Shown: positions 21,161 to 40,361 of the stretch, piece after piece
How positions within the stretch are numbered: position 1 is the first letter of the stretch
Layout: each line of letters opens with the position of its first letter
Assembly (NCBI RefSeq): GCF_036588685.1
Contig: NC_086377.1
Coordinates: 70,996,283-71,060,282 of the forward strand
Direction: 5' to 3'
Source of the DNA: Mytilus trossulus
Lineage: Eukaryota; Mollusca; Bivalvia; Mytilida; Mytilidae
Length of the DNA stretch: 64,000 bases
The notes under the pieces: model-generated
What the model was told of the DNA's origin: nothing
Database searches by the model: none
The model's input: the letters and a program-made list of their open reading frames with translations, nothing else
Position numbers and translations under genes: made by a program

Positions 21161-21919
21161 CTGTATGGGTGTGAAGTCTGGGGTTTTGTAAATAATTCAA
21201 TAATCGAGATTCATATTAAATTTTGTAAAATATTACTTGGAGTAAAAACGTCTACTCCTGATTTTATGATTTATGGTGAATTGGGAAGATATTCATTAGA
21301 TATTTCAATTAAGTTACGAATGATGAATTATTGGTTTCAAGTTGGTAACCGGAAAACCTGACAAATTGCCTTTTATTTTGTATAATTTAGCAATTGCCAA
21401 ATATGGTACAAATATTTTATGGTTAAAACACGTCAAGTCAATTTTAGACATGTGTGACTTGTCTTATGTATGGGACAATATCTTTTTTGTAAATAAAACA
21501 TGGCTACATGCATGTCACCCATCAAACAGAGTTAAATAGATCAATTCAAGCAAAAATGGCTAGCAAGCCTACAGGAATCACCAAAAGCATTAAATTATCG
21601 TTCATTTAAAGATACTTTGGAGTTTGAGAAATATTTAAATATTTTGGATGACAGGCAAATATCCTTATTTGTTTAATTTCGAACTTTGAACATGAAACCA
21701 ATAGAAACTGAAAGTTGGCAAAACATAGAAAGAAAAAACAGAAAATGTGTCTTGTGTAATTCAGATGCCATTGGTGATGAATACCATTACATTTTTAATT
21801 GTTCAGCTTTTGATAACTGTAGAAAACAATGTATTGCATTTTACTATAGAAATAGACCAAACACATTGAAATTTTATGACTTGATGAATTCAAAAAAATG
21901 TACAGAACTGAACAAATAA
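21161..21919 (+). pseudogene. Decayed LINE 3' end (reverse-transcriptase ORF C-terminus)
   Basis: Reads LYGCEVWGFVNNSIIEIHIK and KTSTPDFMIYGELGRY, a sequence type typical of the region after the reverse-transcriptase domain in mollusc non-LTR retrotransposon ORFs. It continues after a frameshift near 21345 and a stop near 21537, and ends with CVLCNSDAIGDEYHYIFNC (C-x2-C-x7-H-x4-C). At least two frame breaks, and the 5' end is lost at the microsatellite. The 3' untranslated tail probably runs to about 22075 (AATAAAGATATATATGATGA). Clade not determined. Confidence 0.8.
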
Positions 21920-22137
21920 TAACAAATTGAACTTTTATGGGTGAACAATTGGGAATGCTCTATCTACTTGCGTACACTATTTATTTATGTAATTGTATTG
22001 AAATATTTATAATTATCTCTATACCTTTTGTAATTTGGTTTGTGAGAATAAAGATATATATGATGAATCTCATTAGTCTGTCCAATCATTACAATGTACC
22101 CCTAGGCTAAGGATTTCTTTAATACATTCAAATTATG

Positions 22138-22287
22138 CCAGGGGCGGATACAGCCATTTTAAAAGGGGGGTCCCAACCCAAGACAAAAGGGGAGTGGGTT
22201 CCAACTATTTGTCCCCATTCAAATGCATTGATCGGCCAAAAAAAGGGGGTTCAACCCCTGGACCTTCCTCCCCCCTGGATCCGCCAA
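22138..22287. mobile_element. MITE with GGCGGAT(C)CAG termini (about 150 bp)
   Basis: CCAGGGGCGGATACAGCC at the left and CCCCTGGATCCGCCAATG at the right are inverted. G-rich and C-rich subterminal tracts flank a short interior. Related to 11819. Confidence 0.7.
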
Positions 22288-22311
22288 TGTATGTGTTATT
22301 TATAAAAATAA

Positions 22312-22500
22312 CAAGATGTGCATGGTTGCTAATGAGAGAACCCTCCACCAGGGACATGATATAAAAGTTTACAACTATAGCATGTATAGGTCACCTTCAA
22401 CAATGAGCATACCCATACCGAGTAGTCATGCAGCTATAAAAGGCACAGCATTGACAAATGTAAAACAATTCAACGAGAAAATCACCGACAAAATAATAAT
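22312..22500 (+). repeat. Dispersed SINE-like repeat, family S
   Basis: AAGATGTGCATGGTTGCTAA, GAGAGAACCCTCCACCAGGG, ACAACTATAGCATGTATAGG and GCTATAAAAGGCACAGCATT. Explains the 71-codon open frame at 22316. Confidence 0.6.
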
Positions 22501-22654
22501 CAACGAAAAACATATACTTTGGTTCGTTTGAATTATGAGTATCTTGATAGAACGTTATAATTTAACTTCACTATTCTTTTTATCAACCAATCAAAAGCTT
22601 TAAAATACGACAATGGCTTTTTTGTCAGCTCAGCCGAATAAAATATCTTTTACT

Positions 22655-23075
22655 ATTCAATAAAATTGAGAATGGAAATGGGGAATGTTTCAAAGAGACA
22701 ACAACCCGACCAAATGAAAAAAACAGCAGAAGGTCACCAACAGGTCTTCAATGTAGCGAGAAATTCCCGCACCCGGAGGCGTCCTTCAGCTGGCCCCTAA
22801 ACAAATAAATACTGTAGTTCAGTGATAATGAACGCCATACTAATTTCCAAATTGTACACAAGAAACTAAAATAAAAGTAATACAAGACTAACAAAGGCCA
22901 GAGGCGATCCTGACTTGGGACAGGCGCAAAAATGCGGCGGGGTTAAACATTTTTGTGAGATCTCAACCCTTCCCCTATACCTCTAACCGATGTAGAAAAG
23001 TAAACGCATAACAATACGCACATTAAAATTCAGTTCAAGAGAAGTCCGAGTCTGATGTCAGAAGATGTAAGCCGA
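22655..23075 (+). repeat. Long dispersed repeat, family W
   Basis: AAAATTGAGAATGGAAATGG, CGGAGGCGTCCTTCAGCTGG, GTTCAGTGATAATGAACGCC, AATGCGGCGGGGTTAAACAT and GTCCGAGTCTGATGTCAGAA in order. I recognise these words as common in mussel DNA. Only its 5' words recur at 63028 and its 3' words at 20790. No coding domain. Confidence 0.65.
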
Positions 23076-23690
23076 TAAAATAACATATTTCTATAGAAAT
23101 GACTGTTTTACCGACACTGCATGGCCGCAATATGATTAATTTGTTATTCTGTAGGTTCTTTGTGAATGAAATTTGATAATTGCTTTTGAAAAGTACTACG
23201 AAAATGTGGACATAAAAGAAAATAACATAGCCATGATATCGAAAAAAAACATCAATCAATTTATAGATAAATATGTATATATAATCGTTAAAAAAAACCA
23301 TGTATAGATCAAAGTGAAAATAAAAAATTATAACCAGATAAAAAATATTGCACATCCACTTAATTAAATCGCAATAAAATATCATATCAAAACATCTGCA
23401 GTTGAAATTATTTCGTCAGAAATCAGACCGTGACAATCTTATGCTACATGCAGAGACATATATATACACATGTGTATATATGTCGCTGTCTCTGCTACAT
23501 GTATGTATATTAAGAATAAACTCTCATTTTTAACTGTGTTATAAAAATCATAAGTTAAAAATCTCATCCCATCATAAATTTGAAGAAAAAAACCCAAATA
23601 TAATAAAATGAATCACAAAGCTTCAAAAATGTTAGTTCGTATATATGCACACAAAAAACATGAGAGTTTTTAACTTGGCCTCCGCATATC
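23076..23690. other. Intergenic AT-rich; small hairpin
   Basis: Around 23440-23505 an inverted pair (ATGCAGAGACATATATA and TATATATGTCGCTGTCTCTGC) surrounds ACACATGTGT. Otherwise nothing; the 116-codon minus-strand open frame at 23035-23385 has AT-rich, biased composition and no domain. Confidence 0.4.
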
Positions 23691-24050
23691 TAAGGCCGGC
23701 AAAATACGGCACCGAGACTTGCTATTCAAGTTAAATATAAATTTGTTTATTATTTAATGATGCGACGGCAACAACTTCCCTATATCCCTTGCCGGTAAAA
23801 TTCCATTTGATTTCTATAGAAAATATCCCTTGCCGGTGAAATATCATTAAAAAAATATAAAAAAATATGACACGGTAACGATGATTAAAAACATATTTTT
23901 TTAATTTTTATTGGGTGGATTTTTGAAAGCTATTTTGCCGGCTCTGATGAAAATAACTTAATTTTAATTCAAGCTGGCACAGTACTGTAGCATGTTTCTA
24001 TAGAAATGATAGTTCACCGGCAAGGGATATTTTGAGGGCACTGTAGTAAA
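23691..24050. mobile_element. Inverted-repeat element with TGCCGGTGAA words
   Basis: ATATCCCTTGCCGGT occurs at 23781 and 23825 and is inverted as ACCGGCAAGGGATAT at about 24017. TTTCTATAGAAA occurs on both sides, and GCCGGCAAAAT / ATTTTGCCGGC also pair. Probable MITE cluster; borders uncertain. Confidence 0.5.
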
Positions 24051-24600
24051 GAATGGTAACGTTACTCGTCAATTTCCTGGTTGAGATTACAAAATTGACA
24101 AAGCTTTTCACAATATTAGTATTATCGTTTTTCAAAGTTTCCAGTTTCTACATCCTTGGTCAAAGGGAGATAATCATTTTTTTATGTTTATTGCGCCAAA
24201 ACTGAACACGTTAAAAAAAATAATGTCGATATATGTCATATTTTTTTAATAATGCTTAAATATGTTATCACACAAAAAAATACACTTTACGAGGTCAAAA
24301 TTCTTGATAAGACATGTGTGTGTGGTCCTAAATTATGCCCAAAATTGAAATTGACAAATATGTTGCAATTCTTCTTTTCTTTTTCGAGCATTTTATATCA
24401 ACAAAATTTTTACTTTGATTAGTCTTTGCAAAACACTTGATGTTCTTTTAATATACAGTTTTTATTCATTAATCATTCAAGTAAAATAACCTTTGAATTA
24501 TTTTTAGCACTGACCACATGATCATAGGGGGCGCTTAATGAATCAATGTTAATGGTATTCTTACTTTGCATGTCCAGTTACATTCATTCAAACGTTCTAA
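24051..24600. other. Intergenic upstream of the zinc-finger gene
   Basis: AT-rich, with no repeat family or coding signal recognised. GC content and CpG rise towards 24600. Confidence 0.35.
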
Positions 24601-24665
24601 TGACTATGACGTAATACATTTTTGGGTGGATGACGGACGCGCTGGATTTTCCGCCATTTTGTTCC
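24601..24665 (+). promoter_or_regulatory. Probable promoter of the AT-hook/zinc-finger gene
   Basis: TGACGTAA (24607-24614, CREB/ATF-like) and CCGCCATTTTG (24651-24661, a YY1-type element commonly found at transcription starts) lie in a locally CpG-richer stretch about 3.9 kb before the start codon. The downstream acceptor at 28534 requires an upstream non-coding exon. Inference from motif and context only. Confidence 0.45.
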
Positions 24666-24738
24666 CGTTTGAACCGATTTGAAAGAAGCCAGATAAAATT
24701 ACATGCATCCATATTTGTGTGTTATAAAAGTAAGAAAG
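24660..24738 (+). other. Candidate non-coding first exon of the zinc-finger gene
   Basis: Candidate donors are AAAA|GTAAGA at about 24730 and GAAAG|GTAAAC at 24739. Nothing in the sequence decides between them, and the transcription start is unknown. Confidence 0.3.
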
Positions 24739-24830
24739 GTAAACAATAATTTATTATGTTTATTCCAAAAATGTTTTAAGACAAATATGGCTCTAAAAGA
24801 TGAAGCTCCGTAAAGTGGCTAAGCGATAAA

Positions 24831-24926
24831 ATGGTGCGTGGTCGAACCCGTATCCGGCCAGGAAACTTGTTTGGCCCAAAAAGTAATATTCGAGGCAAAA
24901 CAAAATCCGCATATTTTGAAGTTTAG
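24831..24926 (+). CDS. Small open reading frame, 31 aa, unknown
   Basis: ATG GTG CGT GGT opens a basic, CpG-rich 31-codon frame (MVRGRTRIRPGN..., ending FEV-TAG), 170 nt after the putative promoter. A 9-codon frame precedes it (24787). AATAAA follows at about 24970. It could be a micropeptide, part of an alternative first exon, or chance; no homologue is recognised. Confidence 0.2.
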   Translation: MVRGRTRIRPGNLFGPKSNIRGKTKSAYFEV

Positions 24927-25411
24927 CAATATTTACTCAAATATTTTCAAGATTGACATCTTCTATTCAATAAAATGAAGCCTCTCCGTTTTCATGGATT
25001 ATCTTTACGGTGGATCTCTGCCAAAATTCTCTGACTTAAAGAGGCCTCAAAGTTCATATATCGAACGAGAACTACACTTTAATAAGTCTAAACCAAGACT
25101 GTGGTAGCTCAAAATTGTTTTTTTGGACTACTAATCTCAATCTTGAACATAGCAGCTGCTCAATATCCTCTATCCCTAACAGCATGAAAAGTAAAAGAGT
25201 ACACAAAATTTACATGTCATATGTCTAAGTGAAATTATATTTCGTTTTGACTTTTGCTTGTTTTGTTCTTCAAAATAGATTGAAATTATATCAGTGATCT
25301 TTCGCAGTTTTAACTATTTCAATTATTTTTTCTGGTGGTGCAGTGGTAATAAGACAATTCCCATGATGGTTTGATAGTTTAACAGTTCATGATCATCATT
25401 GAAAGGAGGTA

Positions 25412-25500
25412 GTCCAAATAATCATGACGCCTGGGACGGCTTCATCCCAGAAAATACATCAAATAGCCTTGCAGGACGTCATAATTATTTGGACTAGATA
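25412..25500. mobile_element. Short MITE, family AGTCCAAATAATTATGAC
   Basis: TAGTCCAAATAATCATGACG and CGTCATAATTATTTGGACTA form near-perfect 20-bp inverted ends around about 45 bp. In intron 1 of the zinc-finger gene. Confidence 0.8.
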
Positions 25501-25967
25501 GGGGGTGGTAAAGGTGGCTCTGAACACGGAAACATGTAAAATAAAAATCGCAAAAACGTTGCATGGAATTTTTTTTTTGAGAAAAACGTTGCACGAGAAA
25601 CATAATTGTAAATATAAAGGAAAAGTTATTACTCAGCTGCTCTTGATCAAATAATCATTATTAATGGACATGGGAACCCTGCAGTCATCTTTTAGTATCA
25701 GCTGGTTGCATCTGTTTTGAAAGGGACAAAAGTATTCAAAATAATTTGATAGAAATTGATATTCCGGGAACAGATACTTTTAAACAATCCTTATAATTTG
25801 TCCCTGTTTATTTTTTAATTAAAGGTGTGACAAGCATGAAAAATCAGGGGTACAAAAACAAAACACGGAAAAAAAATAAGGGGAAGCATGCATGTCCGAC
25901 CAAACACAAGAAAACAAGAAACAAAATGTCTAAACACTAAAATACACAAAATAAAAAGGAAAATAAC

Positions 25968-27549
25968 CAGGGATGGGGTAATCGTAATCTGTAATCGTAA
26001 TCGATTGTAATTGATTACATTTTTTCAAGTAATCGACAGTAATCTGTAATCGAAGACATTTTCGATTACATGTAATCGTAATTTAATCGATTACAGCAAA
26101 AAATTGGGTGTAATCATCGATTACTTTTCGATTACATTTCGATTACTTTAGTAAAATAGTTTGATGAAAACAACCTATTTCAGAGGAAAATATGTATGTT
26201 ATCACTTTGAAGTACAAACAAAATATTATACATCAACAATACTTGAGAGTAAAGCAACTGCCTTATTTCTATCTATTGTCTAAAGCTGTATTATGAGCAA
26301 CCAGACCCCCTACCTAAATTTACTTTATATCTAGCTTTTTAAAACAAATGGATGTATGTGCTTGTCAATAATTGAAGCCAAGAGCTTTAATTTTAAATAA
26401 TAAAATAGATTTGAAATAATAAAATAGGTCTTAAATAAGAAATGTGTCTGTCTTTCGTTAAGTTCTTCACTACATTTTTCAAAGTGATAAGTTTATTTGC
26501 GTTATATTTCCTGAAAACATCATTTTCAGTCAGAGTTGAAATTAAAGCTTAGAATAGATAATCAGTTGATTTCTTAAATGTTATGATATACATGTATATA
26601 AATTGAATTAAAAAAGAATAAAAAATCCTTTTAACATTAATGAACCAATGGCAATGCATTGCAATTCTTTTTAGAAATAGATACATGTATCCCTTTTACA
26701 CTATAAATATATTTTGTATATAATTTTATGGGGAGAAGTCAACAAATCTTGACAATATTCTTGCCTTTCCTAATTAGATGATCAAAGTCTTCTAATCAAT
26801 AACAAACAAAGCTTGTTTTTATTTCAATTATCTTATGTCTAATTAAGAATGAAATTAACAGTATTTAGCCCCAGGTTATAGATTGTACTCCAGTGGCAGT
26901 TACATAATCTGTAATTAGGGTGGTTATCCAAACAAAAGGTTTAAATTATGCATGTCATTTAAAAAAAAAATTTGATCTTAAAAATTAGCTGAACTGATTA
27001 ATTATTCTACTATTATTTTTATATTTCCTTAAACATTATAATTAACTATGCTAAAATATTTTTTTTAAAGAGTAAAAAACAAAAAAGCTAACTGAAGTCA
27101 GAAAGAAAGCAAAATTTATGAAAAACAATTAGTTATGAATAAGTGATTGTTGCAATTCAATGACATCTTTCATTTATGTTGAAAGTAAAAATTTCAAGAT
27201 TTTTTAAATATTTCTGATCTTCATTAAGAGATATGATTTTAAAAAACAGCTATTAACTTACAATTTAGAAACAATGCTTTAAATGATGCATTTGGTAAGT
27301 TCTTTATAATTTCCACTATACAAATGTTGAGCAATATAATTGTGTTTATACATGTTATTTTTTTGGTGAAATGTTGAGCATGTAATTGACAGTAATCGAA
27401 AAGTAATGTAATTACTTTTGATAAAGTAATCGATTGTAATCGATTACATACTAAAATTTGAGTAATCGATTATTAATCGATTGCACAAAAATCCTTCATG
27501 TAATCGATTATTAATCGATTACATTTGCCAGTAATCGTGCCCATCCCTG
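25968..27549. mobile_element. hAT-like non-autonomous transposon (1,582 bp) with 8-bp TSD
   Basis: Ends CAGGGATGGG and CCCATCCCTG are exact 10-bp inverted repeats. Flanks AAAATAAC (25960-25967 and 27550-27557) are an exact 8-bp target duplication, the hallmark length of hAT insertions. Both subterminal regions (about 180 bp each) are packed with TAATCGATTACA-type words, possibly transposase binding sites. The AT-rich interior has no transposase frame. It is inserted in intron 1 of the zinc-finger gene. Confidence 0.9.
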
Positions 27550-28014
27550 AAAATAACCCTTTACCACCCTCTGATAGGAATTCATTACCAGGGACGAACA
27601 CAGGTGTTTTCAAATGGGTCCTTGAACATCAAATTGGGAATTTTTATCCCAATTGGGATTATTTATTTTATGCATAAAATCTAAGACATGTGAAACGAAA
27701 TAATATCATTTTCCTGTCAAAGCAGAAAATGTAACATTTTCAGTGAATGACTGATTTTAAGAAGTTATAGCATTTTCAATAATTATGGATGGGCTTTTGA
27801 TTATGATATATATGATTCTCAGAGATTTGATCATGATGATCACCATATCACTTGACAGTTATTGGATTGAGACCAGGGAAGTTGTATTACATGAATATTG
27901 CACATGATACACTATCATCTTAGCTATGGTAACCTAGGCCTTTTACTTGTATATAAACATCTATACCAGCTAACATAATCTTATCAACAATATAAGTTAT
28001 CTTATATATTATAA

Positions 28015-28100
28015 TATAGTTTATAAGATATCTTATATTGTTTATAACATATCTTATATTGTTTATAACATATCTTATATTGTTTATAACATATCTTATA
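28015..28100. repeat. 21-bp tandem repeat
   Basis: Four units of CTTATATTGTTTATAACATA, partly palindromic (TTATAA). Produces the repeated YVINNIR pattern in a minus-strand frame that is not a gene. Confidence 0.75.
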
Positions 28101-28102
28101 CA

Positions 28103-28155
28103 TGTATGTCTCTTGTAGAGAGTTGTCTCATTGGCAATCATACCACATCTTTGGT
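28103..28155 (-). repeat. Family S fragment, inverted
   Basis: AGAGAGTTGTCTCATTGGCA and ATCATACCACATCTTT are the reverse complement of the 5' end of family S. Confidence 0.65.
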
Positions 28156-28534
28156 TTTTTATTGATTGCATTTGAATAAAAATTTTCAACTTAAAAAACC
28201 AGGATTCAGAAATTATTGCGATGTTTTTATTATTTCGAAAAATGTGATAGGGTTATAATCGCATTAATTCAAACTCACATTTTGAAATTTTTAAATGAAT
28301 TAATCAGACATGACAGGGATTTTTCTCAATATCACAAAAATTTCAAATCGCATTTAAGTCCAAAAATGAAAATGACCAAATCACAATAATAATGATAATA
28401 GATGCATGCAATAATTTACGAATTTACAGTAAAAATACATGTAATAGTACTATTTAGTAATTATGTCAATATGCTGTTGTTTAAATCTATATAAATATTT
28501 GAATGAACTTAAATGCATTTCTTTTTTCTTTTAG

Positions 28535-36600
<8,066 letters not shown>

Positions 36601-36840
36601 AACTGATATTATTATGAAGGAAGTGGTGTGTATGGTGATACCAGTAGATATTCAGACTGTTATCATGGTTATCCGTTCATAGGAAGTGGTGTTTGTGGTG
36701 ATACCAGTAGATGTTCAGACTGTTATCATGGTTATCCGTTCATAGGAAGTGGTGTTTGTGGTGATACCAGTAGATGTTCAGACTGTTATCATGGTTATCC
36801 TTTCATAGGAAGTGGTGTTTGTGGTGATACAATTAGACTG
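36601..36840 (+). repeat. 63-bp tandem copies of the C-terminal coding tail in the 3'UTR
   Basis: About 3.5 units at 63-bp spacing (GGAAGTGGT at 36619, 36682, 36745 and 36808). Each resembles the last coding codons (GGAAGTGG...GTGGTGATACCAG... CAGTTATCC...TTCATAG). In the same frame each complete unit reads EVVFVVIPVDVQTVIMVIRS followed by TAG. Confidence 0.88.
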
Positions 36841-38260
36841 TTGTTCTGTCATAAAACTGATATGAAGGAAAAAATCATTTTACCAAATAATGTATTAAAT
36901 TAGGAAGAACGATTTTCGAAATCTGCATTAAAATACTCATAGACATTTATGTTTTAAAACTGTAATAAATCTATTATAAAAGTGCAAGGCCAAAATCAAA
37001 ACTACCAGTGTTTAGGGTTAAAAATACAACCCTATGTACAACTTTGATTGGTGTATTGTAGAGCATAGTCCATTTACTGATTCTGATGTATGTAAAAGTA
37101 ATAAGGTGTTAAATTAGAGAGTTGTCACTGTTTGTCAGGGGTGATCACTTGTTATAAAATGATTCACTCAACACTAGCTATTACACCAGAAAAGGTTTGT
37201 CAGGCTATTCCATTCAAATGTTATGATAGGGTAGAAGGGAAGTTTAATTATTGAATGTGGGTCATGGGTCTTTTTCAGTATGCCTTTATCATGTCTATTA
37301 CCATTATGCAAAATTATCTAAAAAATGGTTCTTGGTTGTAGGGATATACAATGTATTCTAAAGTCCTTTCCTACCTTCCCTCATATATTTAAATGGAATA
37401 ACCCTTTCAGAATCCTCTTGTTTGTACATGTATATATCATGTAAATACATGTAGCTATACTGAAATGGAATTATTATGTATAACATTAAACATGTATACA
37501 TTTTTTTGAAAATTGTATTGTGTTCATTTTAGCATTTTAAATGTTTATGAATTTAGGGGCAACTTTAATTACTAAGATAAAAAATTACATTTATTAACAA
37601 GCATTTAAAACAAACTGGTCTTCAATTTTGCAGTAAAATTTAATGAATTCTGATGTAAGAAATGATTAATCATGTTGAAGGTAAATAAAACTGAGAAAGG
37701 AATGTCTATTTTTAGAAATGATTGACAGCCTATTTTTAGATTGAGGATACAATCAAAAATGTTTTTATGTTAATATATAATTTTATTATCATGGTTATTT
37801 TTCCACTACAAGTTGACAAGTCCCTCAAGTAAAAAATGAAAACCATGTTTCCTTCGATCAGGATATGTGTGGCAGCTCAAATTCATCTGAAACCATGTAA
37901 TAAAAAGATAAATTAAATCGCAAAGTAATTTTTATGAAAATTTTACTGATTCAAAATATAATGAAATGAAAGATCCTGATTCAGATCCATGGGTTAAGTT
38001 TTATAGGGTTTGTTTATCATGTGTGTATGATCAGATCCATGGGTTAAGTTTTATAAGGTGTTTATATGATTTACGTTTAAGTAAGTTAAACAACATTGTA
38101 CAATAAAACCTGTTTTTTCTTTGTTAAGTTATTGGTTTGTATTTACAATGATTGTGTATATTGTGCCTATGACATGTTTAATGAGATATTTATGCATGCT
38201 ATTTGCAAGATGATTTTTATGACAAAAAATTATTTGAAAATCAAATTTCTTTCTTTATAT
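36841..38260 (+). other. 3' untranslated / downstream region of the zinc-finger gene
   Basis: AT-rich with no gene. First AATAAA is at 36964, with further hexamers near 37685, 37900 and 38103, so the 3' end is undefined. A 26-bp direct repeat CAGATCCATGGGTTAAGTTT occurs at 37983 and 38033. Confidence 0.4.
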
Positions 38261-38537
38261 TAAGTGGTACCTAACACTACAGGGAGACAACTCTATAAAG
38301 TCAGCTAAAAGTATTAATTACGTTGTGTTTTAAAGTGAATATTAAGGTTCTTGGTGATTAAAATTGGTGTTTGTCAAACTGCTATATAACCAGTGTAATT
38401 TTTCTGATAAAATGATTGGTTTAGAATTATTAAATTTTTATATTTTTGTTAAAGGGTCAAAGTAAATACTTTGTCAAAATTTTATGAAAATTAAACGAGC
38501 CTGACTAGTTTTAGTGAAAGTGTTGGGTACCACCTTA
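38261..38537. mobile_element. MITE with TAAGGTGGTACC termini (277 bp)
   Basis: TAAGTGGTACCTAACACTA at the left and GTGTTGGGTACCACCTTA at the right are inverted. The interior has AGGGAGACAACTCTATAAAG. No open frame. Confidence 0.7.
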
Positions 38538-39490
38538 ATGGTCAAGGATATTTCCATAATTGTTTTAACAATGCTTTCTTTTTCAATTGAAAGAGGATAT
38601 ATTCCTGTGTTTAAAATTTAATCAAATTGCATGCAGAAAGTTGTGTATATATCATGTATATTTACTTGTGTCATGTGCATTTAAGATACGTATTCAAACT
38701 TTAATAATGTTTTTAATTTGAAGAACATGAACTGCAATATTGTTTGGAGTATGTGCTATTTCGCTTATGTGTAACAAATTATAAAAGTGCATTTTAATAT
38801 TTTTTTAACAATTTTCCTTGTTGGGAATTAAAAAATATAAGTTTTTACAAAACAATTTGAAAGGGTTTTATTTTTTCTTCAGAATTTAGTTTAATTGTTT
38901 GCAAACTTAAATTGAGACTTGTTTAAAGGTACATTGAAAAATTCTATAAACTTTGATTAGTTTTATCTAAGTTTTTTCTCTTCATTTTCCAAATGAAATA
39001 TTAATATAATGTTTGTTACTTTGATTTTGAAGCAATCGGCATGGTTCAGTATTTACTTTATTTTTTATTGGCACATTTTTTCTTGCAAAAACAATGAAAA
39101 AATTTTCAAGGATTTTATAAGATTTTCAAAGTGGACATTTTGAACTAAATGTAATCAATTTATGGTAAGAACAGTAGTGGTAAGAGAACAAAAGGTTTAA
39201 GGGATAAAACCAGAGGATTCAGGATATCTGACAAAAAATTCTAAAACAGTAGAAGTGAACATACTTAATTTATTTGTTGTTGAAAAGTTGATAATAGACT
39301 CCTGTTGTTTCATTGTTTCAAATATGTACTCAGAAATATCAGGATAAAGTAACTTTTGAAATTTATATTCACTGATAATTACCTTACTTCATTGTATTAG
39401 TTAAAGTTTCATTGTTAATCAGTTTGAGTTACATTGTTGATATAATTACATTAAAATATCAAACTTCACTTTTTAGACTATTTTGACCTT
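38538..39490. other. AT-rich intergenic sequence
   Basis: No coding potential or clear repeat structure recognised. Confidence 0.35.
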
Positions 39491-40361
39491 TTTAGCTCAC
39501 CGTTCCGAAGGAACGGTGAGCTTTAGCCATCACTTGGCATCCGTCGTTGTCGTCGTCCGTCTGGTGTATACTATTTAAAACATCTTCTCTGAAACTACAG
39601 ATCCAATTCCAACCAAACTTAAGCTGAATGATCCTTAGAGTATCTAGAATCAAATTTGTGTTTTATTTTCTGTTTCGTCAAAAAACATGGCCGCCATGGC
39701 TAAAAATAGAACATAGGGGTAAAATGCAGTTTTCTGCATATATCTCAAAAACCAAAGCAGTTAGAGCAAATCTGACAAGAGGATAAAGTGTTAATAAGGA
39801 AACGTTCTATCAGCCCTGAAATTTTCAGATGAATGTAATGACCCATTGTTGGGTTGCTGCCACTAAATTGGTAATTTTTTAGGAAATTTTGCTGTTTTTG
39901 GTTATCTTGACTACTATTAATGATAAAGATAAAGTGTAAACAGCAAATATGTTCAGCAAAGTAAGATCTACAAACAAGTTTATAGGACCAAAATTGTCAA
40001 TTGACCCCTTAAAGAGTTATTGCCCTTTAAGGACAATTTTACACAATTCGTCTATCATGTTTTCTAACTTTAAAAAATCTTCTTTTCTGAAACCACTGAA
40101 CCAATTCCAACCAAACTTAAGCTGAATGATCCTTAAGGTGTCTAAAATAAAGTTTGTGTTTTATTTTTTGTTTCGTAAAAAAACATGGCCGCCATAACTA
40201 AAATAGAACATAGGGGTAAAATGCAGTTTTCTGCATATATTTCAAAAACCAAAGCAGTTAGAGCTAATCTGACATGGGGTTTTGTTTTGTCTATTTCTGA
40301 GATACTTTATGCAATATGACCACAATATTTGATGTATGGAATGATTGTAAGGTGTACATAT
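39491..40361 (-). mobile_element. Hairpin-ended modular repeat, copy E (inverted)
   Basis: Starts with a perfect hairpin AGCTCACCGTTCC-GAA-GGAACGGTGAGCT (39494-39522), then CATCACTTGGCATCCGTCGTTGTCG and the family module in reverse orientation (AACATAGGGGTAAAATGCAG, GGTTGCTGCCA). Its far end switches to the TTTTGTCTAT...GATGTATGGAATGATTGTAA module that is characteristic of the 42972 element, then abuts copy C directly. Confidence 0.8.

Noticed and set aside
21026-21361. 111-codon frame beginning MRLYLSIYLSIY
   Set aside because: The first half is translated microsatellite; only the second half is a LINE remnant, which is frameshifted soon after.
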